Shown here in pieces: positions 27,345-37,790 of a stretch of 64,000 bases of DNA; position 1 is the first letter of the stretch; every line of letters starts with the position of its first letter. Below the pieces are notes generated by a model. It worked only from the letters and a program-made list of their open reading frames with translations, was not told the origin of the DNA and searched no databases. This DNA is from Pelagibacteraceae bacterium AG-430-F16 (GTDB lineage Bacteria > Pseudomonadota > Alphaproteobacteria > Pelagibacterales > Pelagibacteraceae), in contig QCOG01000003.1 of NCBI GenBank assembly GCA_003213015.1, positions 124,001 to 188,000 on the forward strand, given 5' to 3'. The translations under genes and the position numbers were made by a program.

Positions 27345-29541
27345 AAAACTTTATCAAATATTACTTGTTATAATTTTCATAATAATTTCGTTTTGTATTT
27401 ATCTAAGTGTCTATGGAATAAATACTGATAAGCTTAACGGAATTATCAATGAGAAAATCTCACAGAGAGATAGTGATTTCGATATAAAATTTAACAAGAT
27501 TAAGATTTTTCTAAATATAGGAAGTTTTAAATTAGAGGCTAAGACAAAAAATCCAATCATATTCTATAAAAAAAACAAAATAGAGTTACAAAGTATAAGC
27601 ACTGTCTTACCTTTGTTATCTGTTTTTACTCAAGATGCTAAAATAGAAAATCTGAAATTTATTACAAAAAAAAATAAAGTAAAAGATTTAATTGAGGTTG
27701 GCAGAGGCTTTCAAAATACTCCTCAATTATTCATTTTAAAAAAGGTGGTGAAATCTGGAGATATTTCGATAGAAGCTAAGATAAATTTTTCTGAGGACGG
27801 CAGCATCTTAAAAGATTATGTAATAGACGGTGATCTTGAAAATGTAAAATTAAGGTTACTAAACAAAGATATTATTGAGAATATAAAATTTGCTTTCATA
27901 TTAAAAGATAAAGATTACGTCATTTATAATGCCTCATCCTTTTATCAGGATATAAAATTTAAGTCAGACGAAATTAGAATAAAAGAAAAAGACAGCGCCT
28001 TTTTGTTTAACGGTAATATTTCTACATCAAAAAATGATCTTAATCTTAAAACTATATCAAAAATATTCCAACTTGATTTAGGAAGTATTGGGAATGATAA
28101 AATTATATTTTCTTCAAATAATAAGTTTTCTTTCGAATTAAGTAAAAAGTTTAAATTTTCAAATATAAAAGCAAATTCAAAATTTAACATAGAAAACTTG
28201 GAATACCTGAACTCTAGCTTAAAGGAATTTTTTCCAGGTTACAAAGATAAGGTAAAATTTGAAAATAATGTTGTAAATTTAAATTATCAAAACGGAAATT
28301 ATAAAATATCAGGAGATAGTAAATTAAATATTAATGAAGATATAGACAGCCTTAGTTATTCAATTGAGAAGAAAAAAGATAAAATTTTTTTTAAAACAGA
28401 TTTTGAGGTTAAAAGTAATGCAATAAACCTTGAACTTTTGAACTATACAAAAAAAAAAGATGTTAAAAGTAATCTTATTGTAGAAGGAGTTGTAAATAAG
28501 AATAATTCAGTCTTTTTAAATAAAATAAACTTCGCTGAATCTAAAAATTTAATTAAAATTAAGAATATTAATGTAAATTCAAAAAAAAAATTAAAAAGGA
28601 TTGATCAAATTGACATTGATCTCGTAAACAACAATGATCAAATTAGTCAATTGAATATTAAAAGAAAAAAAAGTAATTATTCAATAAATAGCAAAATATT
28701 CGATGGAACAAAAATCCTTGATAGAATATTATTTTCAAAGAGTGACGGAAACTTTTTTGATGTCTTTGAAAAATTAAACTCTAAAATTTCAATAAACTTT
28801 GACACAATTTATATTACAAATGAAGATTATTTAACTAATTTTAAAGCAGATATGATCGTTAATAATGATCAAATTAAAGATTTAATTCTATCCTCACAAT
28901 TTGCAACTAAAGAAGATTTAAAACTTTCAATAAAAACAAATTCAAACAATGAAAAGATAACAAACTTATTTGCTGGTAATGCAAAACCTTTGGTAAAAAA
29001 ATATGATTTTATAAAAGGTTTTGAGAGTGGTTATTTAAAGTTTGACTCTATCGAAAAAAATAAAGTCTCAAATTCAAATTTGAAAATTTTTGATTTTAAA
29101 TTAAAAGAAGTACCAGCATTAACAAAATTACTTACTCTTGCCTCTTTGCAAGGTATCGCAGATCTACTGACCGGGGAAGGTATAAGATTTAATGAACTCG
29201 AAATGATTTTTAATAACAAAGACGGTCTTATGACGATTGATGAAATCTATTCTTTAGGGCCTTCGATATCTATACTGATGGATGGATATATTCAAAAAGA
29301 TGATTTGGTAAGTCTAAGGGGTACTCTTGTACCTGCAACAACTGTAAATAAGGTCATAGGCTCAATTCCAGTAATTGGGGATTTGCTTGTTGGCAAAAAA
29401 GCAGGTGAGGGTGTTTTTGGAGTTAGCTTTAAGATCAAAGGCTATCCAAATGATTTAAAAACAACAGTTAATCCTATCAAAACTTTAACTCCAAGATTTA
29501 TAACGAGAACATTAGAGAAAATAAAAAAAACTAGCCAATAA
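27337..29541 (+). CDS. AsmA/YhdP-like membrane-anchored protein (DUF3971-type)
   Basis: A 734-residue protein with one N-terminal membrane helix (about 7-28) and a long, beta-rich periplasmic region. The C-terminal block, with ADLLTGEGIRFNELEM, GPSISILMDGYIQKDDLVSLRGTLVPATTVNKVIGSIPVIGDLLVG and GVFGVSFKIKGYPNDLKTTVNPI, is characteristic of AsmA-like/DUF3971 proteins. Known relatives (YhdP, TamB and AsmA families) are thought to move phospholipid between membranes; that role is inferred for this one. It overlaps prfB by 8 bases at its start and tyrS by 11 at its end. Confidence 0.82.
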   Translation: MLKKLYQILLVIIFIIISFCIYLSVYGINTDKLNGIINEKISQRDSDFDIKFNKIKIFLNIGSFKLEAKTKNPIIFYKKNKIELQSISTVLPLLSVFTQDAKIENLKFITKKNKVKDLIEVGRGFQNTPQLFILKKVVKSGDISIEAKINFSEDGSILKDYVIDGDLENVKLRLLNKDIIENIKFAFILKDKDYVIYNASSFYQDIKFKSDEIRIKEKDSAFLFNGNISTSKNDLNLKTISKIFQLDLGSIGNDKIIFSSNNKFSFELSKKFKFSNIKANSKFNIENLEYLNSSLKEFFPGYKDKVKFENNVVNLNYQNGNYKISGDSKLNINEDIDSLSYSIEKKKDKIFFKTDFEVKSNAINLELLNYTKKKDVKSNLIVEGVVNKNNSVFLNKINFAESKNLIKIKNINVNSKKKLKRIDQIDIDLVNNNDQISQLNIKRKKSNYSINSKIFDGTKILDRILFSKSDGNFFDVFEKLNSKISINFDTIYITNEDYLTNFKADMIVNNDQIKDLILSSQFATKEDLKLSIKTNSNNEKITNLFAGNAKPLVKKYDFIKGFESGYLKFDSIEKNKVSNSNLKIFDFKLKEVPALTKLLTLASLQGIADLLTGEGIRFNELEMIFNNKDGLMTIDEIYSLGPSISILMDGYIQKDDLVSLRGTLVPATTVNKVIGSIPVIGDLLVGKKAGEGVFGVSFKIKGYPNDLKTTVNPIKTLTPRFITRTLEKIKKTSQ

Positions 29542-30763
29542 TTCTTATTAAAACGTGTTTTTTCTTACCATGAGAAAGTTTTAAAACTTCATTTTCAAAG
29601 TGAGATACATTAATTATTAGGCTTTCATCTGTAACTGTAGAGTTATTTATTTTTAAACCAGAATTTTTTATTGTTCTTCTTATTTCACTTTTTGAACTAA
29701 ACAATTTAGTTTTAATAGAAAGTTCAATTATATTTAGTCCGTTATTAACTTGATCTTTTTTGATTTGTATAACTGGTAGTTCATCCCCTGAACCACCTGC
29801 AAATGTTTTTTTTGCAGTATCTGAAGCTTTTATTGCGGCTGCTTTACCATGTAAAAGAGTGGTTGCCTCATTTGCCAGAAGAATTTTTAAATCATTTATA
29901 TTTTTATCTTTTATATTTTCAATTTTAGAGACATCCTTATCAGTAAACATCTTCAAAAATTTTATAACATCTCTATCATCTGTGTTCCTCCAAAATTGCC
30001 AGTAGTCATAAGATGACAACAGTTTTTTATCTAACCAAACAGCTCCTTTTTCTGTTTTACCCATTTTAGCACCAGATGCTAAAGTTATTAATGGTGTTGT
30101 TAAACCGTAAACTTGCTTGCTTGAATATCTTTTTACTAATTCAACACCGTTCACGATATTACCCCATTGATCAGAGCCACCAATTTGCATTAAACAATTT
30201 TTTGTTTTGTTAAGTTCTAAAAAATCATATGCTTGTAGTATCATATAGTTAAATTCCATATAGCTTAAGGACTGCTCTCTTTCCAATCTAAGTTTAACAC
30301 TATCAAAACTTAGCATTTTATTAATTGTGAAATGTTTTCCAATATCTCTTAAAAATTTAATATAATTTAGTTTACCCAGCCACTTATAGTTGTTTACGTA
30401 AATAGGGCGTGTTTTAAAATTTTTATTATCTAAAAATATTGAAAAAACTTTCTTAATATTTTTAATGTTTTTTTCGATTTCTTTTTCTGTAATAATTTTT
30501 CTTGTTTCTTCTTTTCCTGAGGGATCACCTATTCTTGTAGTACCTCCTCCAAGCAATATAATTGGTTGATGTCCATGTTTTTGCAATAACCTTAAGCACA
30601 TAATTTGGAGTAAGCTTCCAACGTGTAAACTTTGAGCAGTACAGTCAAAACCAATATAAGCTCTTATTTTTTTCTTATCCATTAACCCATTAAGGGACTC
30701 TAAATTTGTACATTGATTAAAATATTCTCTTTCATTAAACTCTTTAAGGAATGAATTTTTCAT
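29531..30763 (-). CDS. tyrS: Tyrosyl-tRNA synthetase
   Basis: Class I synthetase that charges tRNA-Tyr. The 410-residue protein has IGFDCTAQSLHVGSLLQIM, with HVGS as the HIGH motif, the tyrosine pocket YMEFNYMILQAYDFLEL, the KMSKS loop as KMGKTEKGAVW, and a C-terminal S4 RNA-binding domain beginning FSSKSEIRRTIKNSGLKIN. KMGKT in place of KMSKS is an accepted variant. It converges with the AsmA-like gene. Confidence 0.95.
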   Translation of the reverse strand: MKNSFLKEFNEREYFNQCTNLESLNGLMDKKKIRAYIGFDCTAQSLHVGSLLQIMCLRLLQKHGHQPIILLGGGTTRIGDPSGKEETRKIITEKEIEKNIKNIKKVFSIFLDNKNFKTRPIYVNNYKWLGKLNYIKFLRDIGKHFTINKMLSFDSVKLRLEREQSLSYMEFNYMILQAYDFLELNKTKNCLMQIGGSDQWGNIVNGVELVKRYSSKQVYGLTTPLITLASGAKMGKTEKGAVWLDKKLLSSYDYWQFWRNTDDRDVIKFLKMFTDKDVSKIENIKDKNINDLKILLANEATTLLHGKAAAIKASDTAKKTFAGGSGDELPVIQIKKDQVNNGLNIIELSIKTKLFSSKSEIRRTIKNSGLKINNSTVTDESLIINVSHFENEVLKLSHGKKKHVLIRIIG

Positions 30764-30824
30764 TTTTTTATAAAATAAGTCAGTTTCAATATACCTATAT
30801 TAACCTAATTAAAAAATAAATATT

Positions 30825-31952
30825 ATGTCTAAAAATTACTATAGCCTTGGGTTAATGAGTGGTACATCTGGAGATGGTGTTGATGCATCCTTAATAAGTT
30901 CTGACGGAGACACAAATTATAATGTAGAAATCAACAAGTATTTTGAATATGAAAATAACTTAAGTCAAAAAATACACTCACTCAAAGATAAGATTAATAA
31001 TATTGCTGATCTTGAAATATACTCCAGTGAACTTAAAGACTTAGAGAAGGAACTTACTATTTTTCACTCAAAAGTAGTAATAAACATAATTAAAATTACT
31101 AATAAGAAATTTGATTTTGTTGGTTTTCATGGTCAAACAATGTTTCACGATCCATCAAAAAAAATTTCAAAACAAATAGGAGATGGTAAACTTTTGTCTC
31201 AACTTACTCAGACCACTGTTGTTTATAATTTTAGACAAAATGATATTCAGAATGGTGGTGAAGGAGCACCTTTAGCTCCTATTTTTCACAAAGCATTAGT
31301 AAAAAAAATTAAAATTGAGTTACCAGTTTGTATACTAAATATTGGTGGAATTTCTAATGTAACAATAATAGGTGATTACGAACAAAATCATTTTACAAGT
31401 AGAGATTTGGGTCCAGGAAACTGTTTAATTGATGCCTGGGTTAGAAAAAATAAAAAAGGAAATTTTGATGAAAATGGCGCTTATGCAGCAATGGGCAAAA
31501 CAAATGATTTGATGTTAAATCAGGCATTAGATAATTTTGATAATCGACCTGACCAGAATAGACTTTCTTTCGATACCAAAGATTTTGACATAAATTTTTT
31601 AAGAGGTGTAAGTTTTGAAGACGGAGCTGCAACTTTAACAGACTTATCAGGGAGAATAATTGGAGCTGGTTTATTATCTTTATTGAGCGATGTAAGAAAT
31701 AAATTATTCAAAGTTTTGGTGTCTGGAGGCGGAAGAAAAAATAAAACTTTAATCCAAAGGATAAAATCTAGAACATTGAAAAATTTAGTAATCCAACCTA
31801 TTGATGACTATGGAATAGATGGAGATTATGTGGAGTCTCAGGCATTTGCATTTTTAGCAATTAGAAGTTTCTTGAAATTGCCAATATCGTTTCCTGATAC
31901 TACAGGATGTAAAAGTCCTACTACAGGTGGCGAAGTTGTGAAAAATTTTTAA
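30825..31952 (+). CDS. anmK: Anhydro-N-acetylmuramic acid kinase
   Basis: AnmK opens and phosphorylates 1,6-anhydro-MurNAc released from peptidoglycan turnover. The 375-residue ASKHA-fold kinase has GLMSGTSGDGVDASL at the N-terminus, FVGFHGQTMFHDP, NFRQNDIQNGGEGAPLAPIFH, NIGGISNVT, DLGPGNCLIDAWV and the late SGGGRKNKTL. It diverges from tyrS, an arrangement common in alphaproteobacteria. Length is normal. Confidence 0.95.
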   Translation: MSKNYYSLGLMSGTSGDGVDASLISSDGDTNYNVEINKYFEYENNLSQKIHSLKDKINNIADLEIYSSELKDLEKELTIFHSKVVINIIKITNKKFDFVGFHGQTMFHDPSKKISKQIGDGKLLSQLTQTTVVYNFRQNDIQNGGEGAPLAPIFHKALVKKIKIELPVCILNIGGISNVTIIGDYEQNHFTSRDLGPGNCLIDAWVRKNKKGNFDENGAYAAMGKTNDLMLNQALDNFDNRPDQNRLSFDTKDFDINFLRGVSFEDGAATLTDLSGRIIGAGLLSLLSDVRNKLFKVLVSGGGRKNKTLIQRIKSRTLKNLVIQPIDDYGIDGDYVESQAFAFLAIRSFLKLPISFPDTTGCKSPTTGGEVVKNF

Positions 31953-32605
31953 TATAATGCGGATTCTTTTTTAATATATTTATCCAAAACCTTTTTTAAA
32001 TTATCCTCAGATTTTGTAAAAAAGTGATTTGCATCAGGCACAGTCTCAAATTCAACTTTAATTCCTTTTTGAGAGGAAAGTCTTTTATCAAGTTCATTAA
32101 TATGTTCTTTAGGGACTAACTCATCTTTTTTTCCATAAACCATAAGCCCAGATGCAGGACATGGTGATAAAAAAGAAAAATCATAAACATTAGGTTGTGG
32201 AGAAATAGAGATAAATCTATTTATTTCTGGACGTCTCATTAATAATTGCATAGAGATTAAAGAGCCAAAAGAGAAACCAGCTACCCAGCATTGTGAATTA
32301 TCAAAATTTTCTCTTTCTAACCAGTCAAGTGCTGCAGCAGCATCTGCTAACTCACCCTGACCATTATCAAACTCTCCATCACTTTTACCCACTCCTCTAA
32401 AATTTACTCTACAAACAGAAAAACCATTATCCATAAAAGTATGAAAAGTATCTACAACGACTTTATTATTCATAGTTCCACCATATTGAGGATGAGGTTG
32501 AAGAACTAATGCAATAGGCGAGGTAACTTTATGATTCTTAAAATACTTTGCCTCTAATCTTCCTGCAGGTCCAGGTATGAAGATTTCTAAAATTTTATTT
32601 TCCAT
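31949..32605 (-). CDS. Alpha/beta hydrolase
   Basis: A 218-residue serine hydrolase of unknown substrate. It begins with a beta strand and LQPHPQYGGTMNNKVV, then NFRGVGKSDG, the nucleophile elbow GFSFGSL, the acid loop MVYGKKDELVP and the histidine in DANHFF, so the triad appears complete. It resembles the family of small cytosolic hydrolases found throughout alphaproteobacteria next to anmK-tyrS or suf genes. It diverges from iscR across a spacer holding the suf promoter. Confidence 0.85.
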   Translation of the reverse strand: MENKILEIFIPGPAGRLEAKYFKNHKVTSPIALVLQPHPQYGGTMNNKVVVDTFHTFMDNGFSVCRVNFRGVGKSDGEFDNGQGELADAAAALDWLERENFDNSQCWVAGFSFGSLISMQLLMRRPEINRFISISPQPNVYDFSFLSPCPASGLMVYGKKDELVPKEHINELDKRLSSQKGIKVEFETVPDANHFFTKSEDNLKKVLDKYIKKESALY

Positions 32606-32692
32606 GTTTGTTAATGATTATTATTCTCACTAAAAAAACTTTATTTATCATATTGCAGTGTCAATTTGCGAGTCTTTTTCTTTAATGTAATC

Positions 32693-32722
32693 TTGACTAT
32701 TTTAGTCGGGTATATATATAAG
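32693..32722 (+). promoter_or_regulatory. Candidate promoter and operator of the iscR-suf operon
   Basis: TTGACT (32693-32698) is a near-consensus -35 box. A run of TA repeats follows, offering TATATA at 32715-32720 (16-base spacer) or TATAAG at 32717-32722 (18-base spacer) as the -10. Overlapping the -35 is a perfect 13-base palindrome, GACTA-TTT-TAGTC (32695-32707), suitable for a dimeric regulator, most simply IscR itself encoded just downstream. The binding protein is inferred. Confidence 0.6.
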
Positions 32723-32740
32723 TCCCGTAAATTGCGGATT

Positions 32741-33163
32741 ATGAAGCTTAATACTAAATCAAGATATGCAGTAATGGCACTTGCTGATATGGCAAGATTT
32801 GACGGGAAAAACCCAGTTAGTTTAAGAGATATATCTCTAAGACAAAGTATATCTTTGCTTTATTTGGAACAAATTTTTTTAAGATTAAAAAAAAATAACA
32901 TTGTTAAAAGTGTAAGAGGTACAAATGGTGGCTATATTATATCTAAAAACATTAACGACCTGAAAATTTCAGATATTTTTTTTGCTTTAGATGAAAGAGT
33001 CAAAACGGTTGGATGTAAAAAAGAGTCGAAAAAAGGTTGTAACGGTAAATCGTCAAAATGCATAACTCACAATTTGTGGGACGAACTTGATTTACATATT
33101 AACTCATTTTTTGAAAATAAAAAATTGGGCGATCTAGTGAAGAAAAAAGAAAGTAGAAATTAA
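32741..33163 (+). CDS. iscR: Rrf2-family iron-sulfur regulator IscR
   Basis: The first gene of the suf operon. The 140-residue protein has the winged-helix start [45 protein letters not shown], and three cysteines in [17 protein letters not shown] for a [2Fe-2S] cluster. Spacing between the first two cysteines is seven residues rather than the five of E. coli IscR. I chose ATG 32741 because conserved sequence starts there and the 25 extra residues of the longer frame would lie in the promoter. It probably represses or senses suf demand. Confidence 0.9.
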   Translation: MKLNTKSRYAVMALADMARFDGKNPVSLRDISLRQSISLLYLEQIFLRLKKNNIVKSVRGTNGGYIISKNINDLKISDIFFALDERVKTVGCKKESKKGCNGKSSKCITHNLWDELDLHINSFFENKKLGDLVKKKESRN

Positions 33164-34599
33164 TGAGAGAAAAAGAACTAGAAAAATTAAAAGATTATAA
33201 ATATGGTTTTTCAACTGATATTGAAAACTTTAAAGCTCCAAAAGGCTTAAATGAAGATGTAATTAAATTTATATCTAATATCAAAAAAGAACCTAAGTGG
33301 TTGCTGGATTGGAGACTAAAAGCTTACAATAGGGTTAAAGTTTTAAAGGAACCGAATTGGCAGAAACCAAAATATCCTAAAATTGACTATCAAGATCTTT
33401 ATTATTATTCAGCGCCTAAAAGTTTTAAAGAAAAACCAAAAAGTTTAGATGAATTAGATCCAAAACTTATTGAAACTTATAACAAACTTGGTATTCCGCT
33501 AAATGAACAAAAAAGATTAAATGGTATAGCAGTTGATGCTGTATTTGACTCAGTTTCGGTAGCTACAACTTTTAAAGATACACTGACTGAAAAAGGAATT
33601 ATTTTTTGTTCTATATCTGAGGCAATTCAAAAACATCCAGATTTGGTAAAAAAATATTTAGGTTCTGTTATACCAATTACAGATCATTACTTCGCAACAT
33701 TAAACTCAGCGGTATTCACTGACGGATCATTTGTTTATATCCCACCAGGAGTGAGATGTCCTATGGAGCTTTCTACATATTTTAGAATAAATGCTTCTGA
33801 CACAGGTCAGTTTGAGAGAACTCTTATTATTGCAGATAAAGGAAGTTATGTAAGTTATTTAGAAGGATGCACTGCTCCAATGAGAGATGAAAATCAATTG
33901 CATGCAGCAAATGTTGAATTGATAGCGTTAGATGATGCTGAAATAAAATACTCAACCGTTCAAAATTGGTATCCTGGAGATAAAGATGGAAAAGGTGGAA
34001 TTTATAACTTTGTAACAAAAAGAGGGTTATGTAAGGGTAAAAATTCTAAAATTTCTTGGACACAAGTTGAAACCGGATCAGCTATCACGTGGAAGTATCC
34101 AAGCTGTATATTGCAAGGGGATAATTCAGTTGGTGAATTTTATTCAATTGCAATTACAAATAATCATCAAAAAGCAGATACAGGTACAAAAATGATCCAT
34201 TTGGGTAAAAACACAAAAAGTAAAATTATATCAAAAGGTATTAGCGCAGGTTTTTCTGATATGACTTATAGAGGATTAGTTGATATTTCACCTAAATCAT
34301 CAAACTCTAGTAATTATACTCAATGCGATTCATTGCTAATGGGAAATAAATGTGGTGCACATACAATTCCTTACATCAAAAATAAAAATGCTAATTCTAA
34401 TATTGCACATGAAGCAACAACTTCAAAAATAAGCGATGAACAGTTACATTATTGCCAACAAAGAGGACTAAATTCTGAGGAAGCGGTAAGTTTGATTGTA
34501 AATGGTTTTTGTAAAGAAGTTCTTCAGCAATTACCTATGGAATTTGCAGTAGAAGCGCAAAAACTTGTTGGTATTAGTTTAGAAGGGAGTGTTGGTTAA
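33163..34599 (+). CDS. sufB: Fe-S cluster assembly scaffold protein SufB
   Basis: SufB is the scaffold of the SufBC2D complex on which clusters are built. The 478-residue length is typical. YYSAPK near 80, DSVSVATTF, the [37 protein letters not shown] beta-helix segment, [28 protein letters not shown] and the C-terminal [19 protein letters not shown] are the family signatures. It shares one base with iscR and one with sufC, so the operon is tightly packed. Confidence 0.97.
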   Translation: MREKELEKLKDYKYGFSTDIENFKAPKGLNEDVIKFISNIKKEPKWLLDWRLKAYNRVKVLKEPNWQKPKYPKIDYQDLYYYSAPKSFKEKPKSLDELDPKLIETYNKLGIPLNEQKRLNGIAVDAVFDSVSVATTFKDTLTEKGIIFCSISEAIQKHPDLVKKYLGSVIPITDHYFATLNSAVFTDGSFVYIPPGVRCPMELSTYFRINASDTGQFERTLIIADKGSYVSYLEGCTAPMRDENQLHAANVELIALDDAEIKYSTVQNWYPGDKDGKGGIYNFVTKRGLCKGKNSKISWTQVETGSAITWKYPSCILQGDNSVGEFYSIAITNNHQKADTGTKMIHLGKNTKSKIISKGISAGFSDMTYRGLVDISPKSSNSSNYTQCDSLLMGNKCGAHTIPYIKNKNANSNIAHEATTSKISDEQLHYCQQRGLNSEEAVSLIVNGFCKEVLQQLPMEFAVEAQKLVGISLEGSVG

Positions 34600-35333
34600 T
34601 GTTAAAAATCGATAACCTTAATGCAAAAATTGAGGATAAATCAATTTTAAACGGTTTCTCTCTTGAAATTAAACCTGGAGAAGTTCATGCAATAATGGGT
34701 CCTAATGGATCAGGAAAAAGCACTCTATCTAATATTTTATCTGGAAAAAAAGGATATGACGTGACAGGGAAAATTTTATTTGAAAATAAAAATTTATTTG
34801 ATCTCGAGACAGAGGAAAGAGCTCATAAAGGAATATTTTTAGCTTTTCAATATCCTCTTGAAATTCCTGGAGTAAATACAAACATCTTTTTGAAAACTTC
34901 ATTAAACGCTATTAAAAAAGCGCGCGGTGAAAAAGAATTAGACGCATTAGAATTTCTCAAATTAGTAAAAGAAAAAGCCAAAAATCTTAAGTTTGATGAA
35001 GATAAACTTAGTAGACAACTAAATGTTGGTTTTTCTGGAGGAGAAAAGAAAAAAAATGAAATTTTACAAATGTCTATCTTAGAACCAAAACTATCAATAT
35101 TGGACGAAACAGACTCAGGACTAGATATTGACGCATTAAAAATTGTTGCAGATGGGGTTAATTCATTAAGAAAAAAAGATAATTCGTTTTTAATTATTAC
35201 GCACTACCAAAGATTACTTAATTATATAAAACCTGATTTTGTTCATGTTTTGATGAACGGTAAAGTAGCTAAATCAGGAGGACCAGAGTTAGCGTTAGAG
35301 TTAGAAAAGAAAGGTTATGAAAATATAAATTAG
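34599..35333 (+). CDS. sufC: Fe-S cluster assembly ATPase SufC
   Basis: ABC-type ATPase driving conformational change in the SufBCD scaffold; it is cytosolic and not a transporter. The 244-residue protein has Walker [10 protein letters not shown], the ABC signature variant [16 protein letters not shown], Walker [16 protein letters not shown] and the switch histidine in IITHYQRLL. These FSGGEKKRNEI-type and DETDSGLD signatures separate SufC from other ABC ATPases. Confidence 0.97.
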   Translation: MLKIDNLNAKIEDKSILNGFSLEIKPGEVHAIMGPNGSGKSTLSNILSGKKGYDVTGKILFENKNLFDLETEERAHKGIFLAFQYPLEIPGVNTNIFLKTSLNAIKKARGEKELDALEFLKLVKEKAKNLKFDEDKLSRQLNVGFSGGEKKKNEILQMSILEPKLSILDETDSGLDIDALKIVADGVNSLRKKDNSFLIITHYQRLLNYIKPDFVHVLMNGKVAKSGGPELALELEKKGYENIN

Positions 35334-36583
35334 TGGAAAATTTTAAAATAGATTTTGAAAAAACATTGAAAGGAAGTAATTTATCTGAAAAAGAAACTAC
35401 TTTCAAAAATTTTAATGCAAAAGAATTCTTAAACCAAGGTTTTCCAAATAGGAAACACGAAGATTGGAAGTTTTTTGATATTAATCAAATCATTAATAAA
35501 GAAATTGGTGAATTAAAGTTTTACAGTGAACAATCAGAGAAAAGTGGAATAGATAAAGATATCTTACTAAATCAAATAGAGCATAACAAATTGGTTTTTA
35601 TAAATGGTCAATTAGAAAAAATCGACTTTAATCCTGAGGATAAAAATAAAATAGAATTTTTAGATAATCAAAATAATTTAGATGAACAGTTAGTAGAAAA
35701 TTCTTTAATAAATTTAAATAACGCTTTAACAAATAAAAGTTATAAATTATTAATTAAAAAAAATTATCAAATTAAAAATCCCCTTATAATTTATCATGTA
35801 TCTAATAATAAGACAACATCACAAAACATTAATTTAAAAATTAACTTTGAGTTAGAGGAAAATAGTTCTTTAAAGTTAATTGATCTTGTAAAAGATAAAA
35901 GTAGTAAAAATTTTATTAATATTTTTTACAATTTTTCTTTAGAAAAAAATTCAATTTTAAAAAATTATAAAATTGATCAGATTGAAAATGATAATATTAG
36001 ATATATGTTTAACAATATAAAACAATCTTCTAATAGCGTTTCAGAGACATTTTATTTGTCTCAAGGATCAACTTTTTCAAAGAATGAAATCTCTTGTGAT
36101 TTAAAAGGAGAACACTCTTCAGCCTTTGTGAATGGTATATTCTCACTAAATAAAAATAAACATCACGAAATTAAAGCAAAAATTAATCACTTAGTTGAAA
36201 ATACAAAAAGCTATCAATTAGTAAAAAGCGTTTTAGAAAACAAATCAAGATCAGTCTATCAAGGAAAAATATATGTAGACTCGAAAGCACAAAAAACAGA
36301 TGGCTATCAATTAAGCAAAGCAATATTGGTCGATGAAACAACTGAATTTAATGCAAAGCCTGAGTTAGAAATTTACGCAGATGATGTAAAATGTTCACAT
36401 GGATCTGCCTCTGGAAGTTTAGATGAAGATTCAATATTTTACTTAATGTCTAGAGGCCTAAGTTATAAAGAGGCAAGAAAATTATTAATTAATGGTTTTC
36501 TTGTGGAAGTAATAAATCAAATAACCGATGAACCAATTAAAAAACTTATTAAAAATTTATATGGATTAAAAAATGAATATTAA
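35333..36583 (+). CDS. sufD: Fe-S cluster assembly protein SufD
   Basis: Partner of SufB in the scaffold. The 416-residue protein is poorly conserved in its N-terminal half, as usual, but has RKHEDWKFFDI early, and the shared SufB/SufD beta-helix ending KPELEIYADDVKCSHGSASGSLDEDSIFYLMSRGLSYKEARKLLINGF. The start codon is GTG at 35333, overlapping the sufC stop by one base. The 3' end overlaps sufS by 11 bases. Confidence 0.94.
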   Translation: MENFKIDFEKTLKGSNLSEKETTFKNFNAKEFLNQGFPNRKHEDWKFFDINQIINKEIGELKFYSEQSEKSGIDKDILLNQIEHNKLVFINGQLEKIDFNPEDKNKIEFLDNQNNLDEQLVENSLINLNNALTNKSYKLLIKKNYQIKNPLIIYHVSNNKTTSQNINLKINFELEENSSLKLIDLVKDKSSKNFINIFYNFSLEKNSILKNYKIDQIENDNIRYMFNNIKQSSNSVSETFYLSQGSTFSKNEISCDLKGEHSSAFVNGIFSLNKNKHHEIKAKINHLVENTKSYQLVKSVLENKSRSVYQGKIYVDSKAQKTDGYQLSKAILVDETTEFNAKPELEIYADDVKCSHGSASGSLDEDSIFYLMSRGLSYKEARKLLINGFLVEVINQITDEPIKKLIKNLYGLKNEY

Positions 36584-37790
36584 AGATATCAAAAAAGAAT
36601 TTCCAATATTCGATAATAAGGTTCATAATAATGATCTGGTTTATTTAGATAGCGCTAACTCATCTCAGAAACCTAAAGTTGTTGTAGATAGAATTTATGA
36701 TTTTTATACTAAGGAATTTTCAAATGTGGGTCGTAGCGTTCATTACTTAGCCGTGGCAGCAACAAATTTATATGAAAATACAAGGGTTTTAGTACAAAAA
36801 TATATTAATGCAAAAGATCCAAACGAAATAGTTTTCACAAAAGGTGCAACGGAGGCAATAAATTTAGTAGCAAATACTTTCGGTCAAAAATATTTAAAAG
36901 AAGGTGATGAAATTTTAATTACAGAATTAGAACACCATTCGAACTATGTTCCTTGGCATTATTTAAGAAAGTCAAAAGGAGTTAAGATAAATTTTGCTGA
37001 CGTAGATGAAAACGGAGATATTAACATTGAAAGTATTGAAAAGAAAATAACCCCTAAAACAAAGATTTTAGCCATTACCCACTTATCTAATGTAACAGGT
37101 GCAATTCTTCCTGTTAAAGAAATTATTCAATTAGCACACTCAAAAAATATTCCAGTTCTTGTTGATGGTTGTCAGGGAGCTCCACATTTAAAATTAGATA
37201 TGCAAGATCTTGATTGTGATTTCTATGCAATATCTTGCCACAAGATGTACGGACCAACTGGTCTTGGTGTTTTGTATGCTAAAAAGAAATGGTTAGAAGA
37301 GTTACCTCCTTATCAAGGTGGTGGAGGAATGATTGGAGAAGTCAAAAAAGAAGGTATAACTTTTGGAGATCTGCCTAATAAATACGAAGCAGGTACAATG
37401 GCAACCGCGCAGGTTATAGCTTTCGGCGAGTCAATCAATTTCATAAACAAACTTGGTATAGAAAAAATTGAAGAGCATGAAAGAGAACTTACAAAATATG
37501 GTGAAGAAATTTTAAGAAAAAATAATTCTGTAAAACTAATTGGAAGTCCAAAAAACAAAGGATCAGTTCTATCATTTACGTTAGATGGAGTTCATCCACA
37601 TGATATAGCAACTATTTTAGATGAAGATGGTGTTGCAATAAGAGCTGGACACCATTGTTGTCAAATCCTACATGAAAAATTAGGATTAGCAGCTACAGCT
37701 AGAGCATCCTTAGGCGTTTACAACACCAAAGACGATCTTGATCAATTAAATAGCTCAATTAACAAATGTATAAAAATATTTAATTCATAA
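36573..37790 (+). CDS. sufS: Cysteine desulfurase SufS
   Basis: PLP enzyme that releases sulfur from cysteine for cluster assembly. The 405-residue protein shows VYLDSANSSQKPKVV, FTKGATEAINLVA, LEHHSNYVPWH, DFYAISCHKMYGPTGLGVLY with the PLP lysine after the histidine, and the sulfur-carrying cysteine in IRAGHHCCQ. It is a group II (SufS/CsdA-type) enzyme. The partner accepting sulfur is probably the SufU-like protein encoded next. Confidence 0.97.
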   Translation: MNIKDIKKEFPIFDNKVHNNDLVYLDSANSSQKPKVVVDRIYDFYTKEFSNVGRSVHYLAVAATNLYENTRVLVQKYINAKDPNEIVFTKGATEAINLVANTFGQKYLKEGDEILITELEHHSNYVPWHYLRKSKGVKINFADVDENGDINIESIEKKITPKTKILAITHLSNVTGAILPVKEIIQLAHSKNIPVLVDGCQGAPHLKLDMQDLDCDFYAISCHKMYGPTGLGVLYAKKKWLEELPPYQGGGGMIGEVKKEGITFGDLPNKYEAGTMATAQVIAFGESINFINKLGIEKIEEHERELTKYGEEILRKNNSVKLIGSPKNKGSVLSFTLDGVHPHDIATILDEDGVAIRAGHHCCQILHEKLGLAATARASLGVYNTKDDLDQLNSSINKCIKIFNS

